Assembly (NCBI GenBank): GCA_050486285.1
Contig: JBJHCZ010000009.1
Span: 58,555-122,554, forward strand
Length of the DNA stretch: 64,000 bases
Origin: JAITWN01 sp050486285
GTDB lineage: Bacteria > Pseudomonadota > Gammaproteobacteria > SZUA-140
Reading direction: 5' to 3'
Of the stretch, positions 63,944 to 64,000 are shown one piece after another (within the stretch, counting starts at the first letter, position 1; each line of letters starts with the position of its first letter). Below the pieces are notes generated by a model. That model did not search any database. It worked only from the letters and a program-made list of their open reading frames with translations, and was not told where the DNA came from. Position numbers and translations under genes: made by a program.

Positions 63944-64000
63944 ATGGCACAAAGGGGACGACGCGGGTTAATGCCGGGACAAAAAGCAGAGCTTTGGGAG
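63944..64000 (+). CDS. IS30-family transposase, N-terminal fragment cut by the window edge
   Basis: The ATG at 63944, with GGAGGG 8 bases upstream, opens a frame that runs off the window: MAQRGRRGLMPGQKAELWE. This start matches the common N-terminus of an IS30 transposase subgroup (M-x-x-RGRxGL...QKAELW...). Only 19 codons are visible, so the family call rests on this short match. Base composition drops in GC relative to the genes on the left, consistent with a mobile element. Its left end probably lies between 63840 and 63900; the inverted repeat cannot be fixed without the other end. Confidence 0.6.
   Translation, partial: MAQRGRRGLMPGQKAELWE

Overview
The window looks like chromosomal DNA of a gammaproteobacterium. 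It is GC-rich, and several gene neighbourhoods are the ones usual in that class: rpsU-yqeY-dnaG-rpoD-tRNA, pilT divergent from yggS-proC-yggT, HAD phosphatase/rppH/ptsP, lptM-lysA and glnL-glnG. It is a draft assembly: two runs of exactly 100 N lie inside a repeat-rich gene. I cannot name the genus.

Left part (1-14.6 kb): a respiratory island. A divergent C-family (cbb3-like) heme-copper oxidase has a CcoN-like subunit I with the catalytic Tyr and all heme and CuB histidines in place, a CcoO-like monoheme cytochrome c with a large extra periplasmic domain, and CcoQ- and CcoS-like small proteins. With them come a membrane-anchored SUMF1-family protein without the catalytic cysteines, a second monoheme cytochrome c and several unknown small membrane proteins, mostly joined by start/stop overlaps. 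A fused membrane/spermidine-synthase-like protein, a stand-alone protein resembling only the C-terminal half of CcoN, the copper/iron-sulfur assembly factor CcoG and two small partners follow. No canonical diheme CcoP is present.

14.7-22.3 kb: a TolQ/MotA-type channel protein paired with an ExbD-like transmembrane protein that carries a von Willebrand A domain, a dynamin-like GTPase, and a large secreted BNR-repeat protein with a C-terminal sorting-like signal. 22.4-39.2 kb is mostly core: yggT, proC, yggS, pilT, a BtuCD/FecCD-type ABC importer, a HAD phosphatase, rppH, ptsP, a TPR/beta-barrel protein, an ECF sigma/anti-sigma pair, the macromolecular synthesis operon and tRNA-Ile2.

39.2-53.1 kb: a hybrid kinase with two tandem FixL-like PAS domains that both keep the heme-binding His and Arg, an MltB-type transglycosylase, a cardiolipin synthase-like protein, a TolC/RND pair without an adaptor gene, and a very long lipoprotein with at least six ~122-residue repeats interrupted by the two assembly gaps. 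53.1-64 kb: a class V aminotransferase, an EAL-HDOD protein translationally coupled to a cNMP-binding/rhodanese protein, a carboxylesterase, lptM-lysA, trmL, a class 1B dihydroorotate dehydrogenase (unusual for this class), glnG-glnL with a visible NtrC site and sigma-54-type promoter, a DUF4124 protein, and the first 19 codons of an IS30-type transposase at the right edge.

A possible connecting theme, which is inference, is life at variable oxygen: a divergent high-affinity-type oxidase and a duplicated FixL-type oxygen sensor lie in the same 41 kb.
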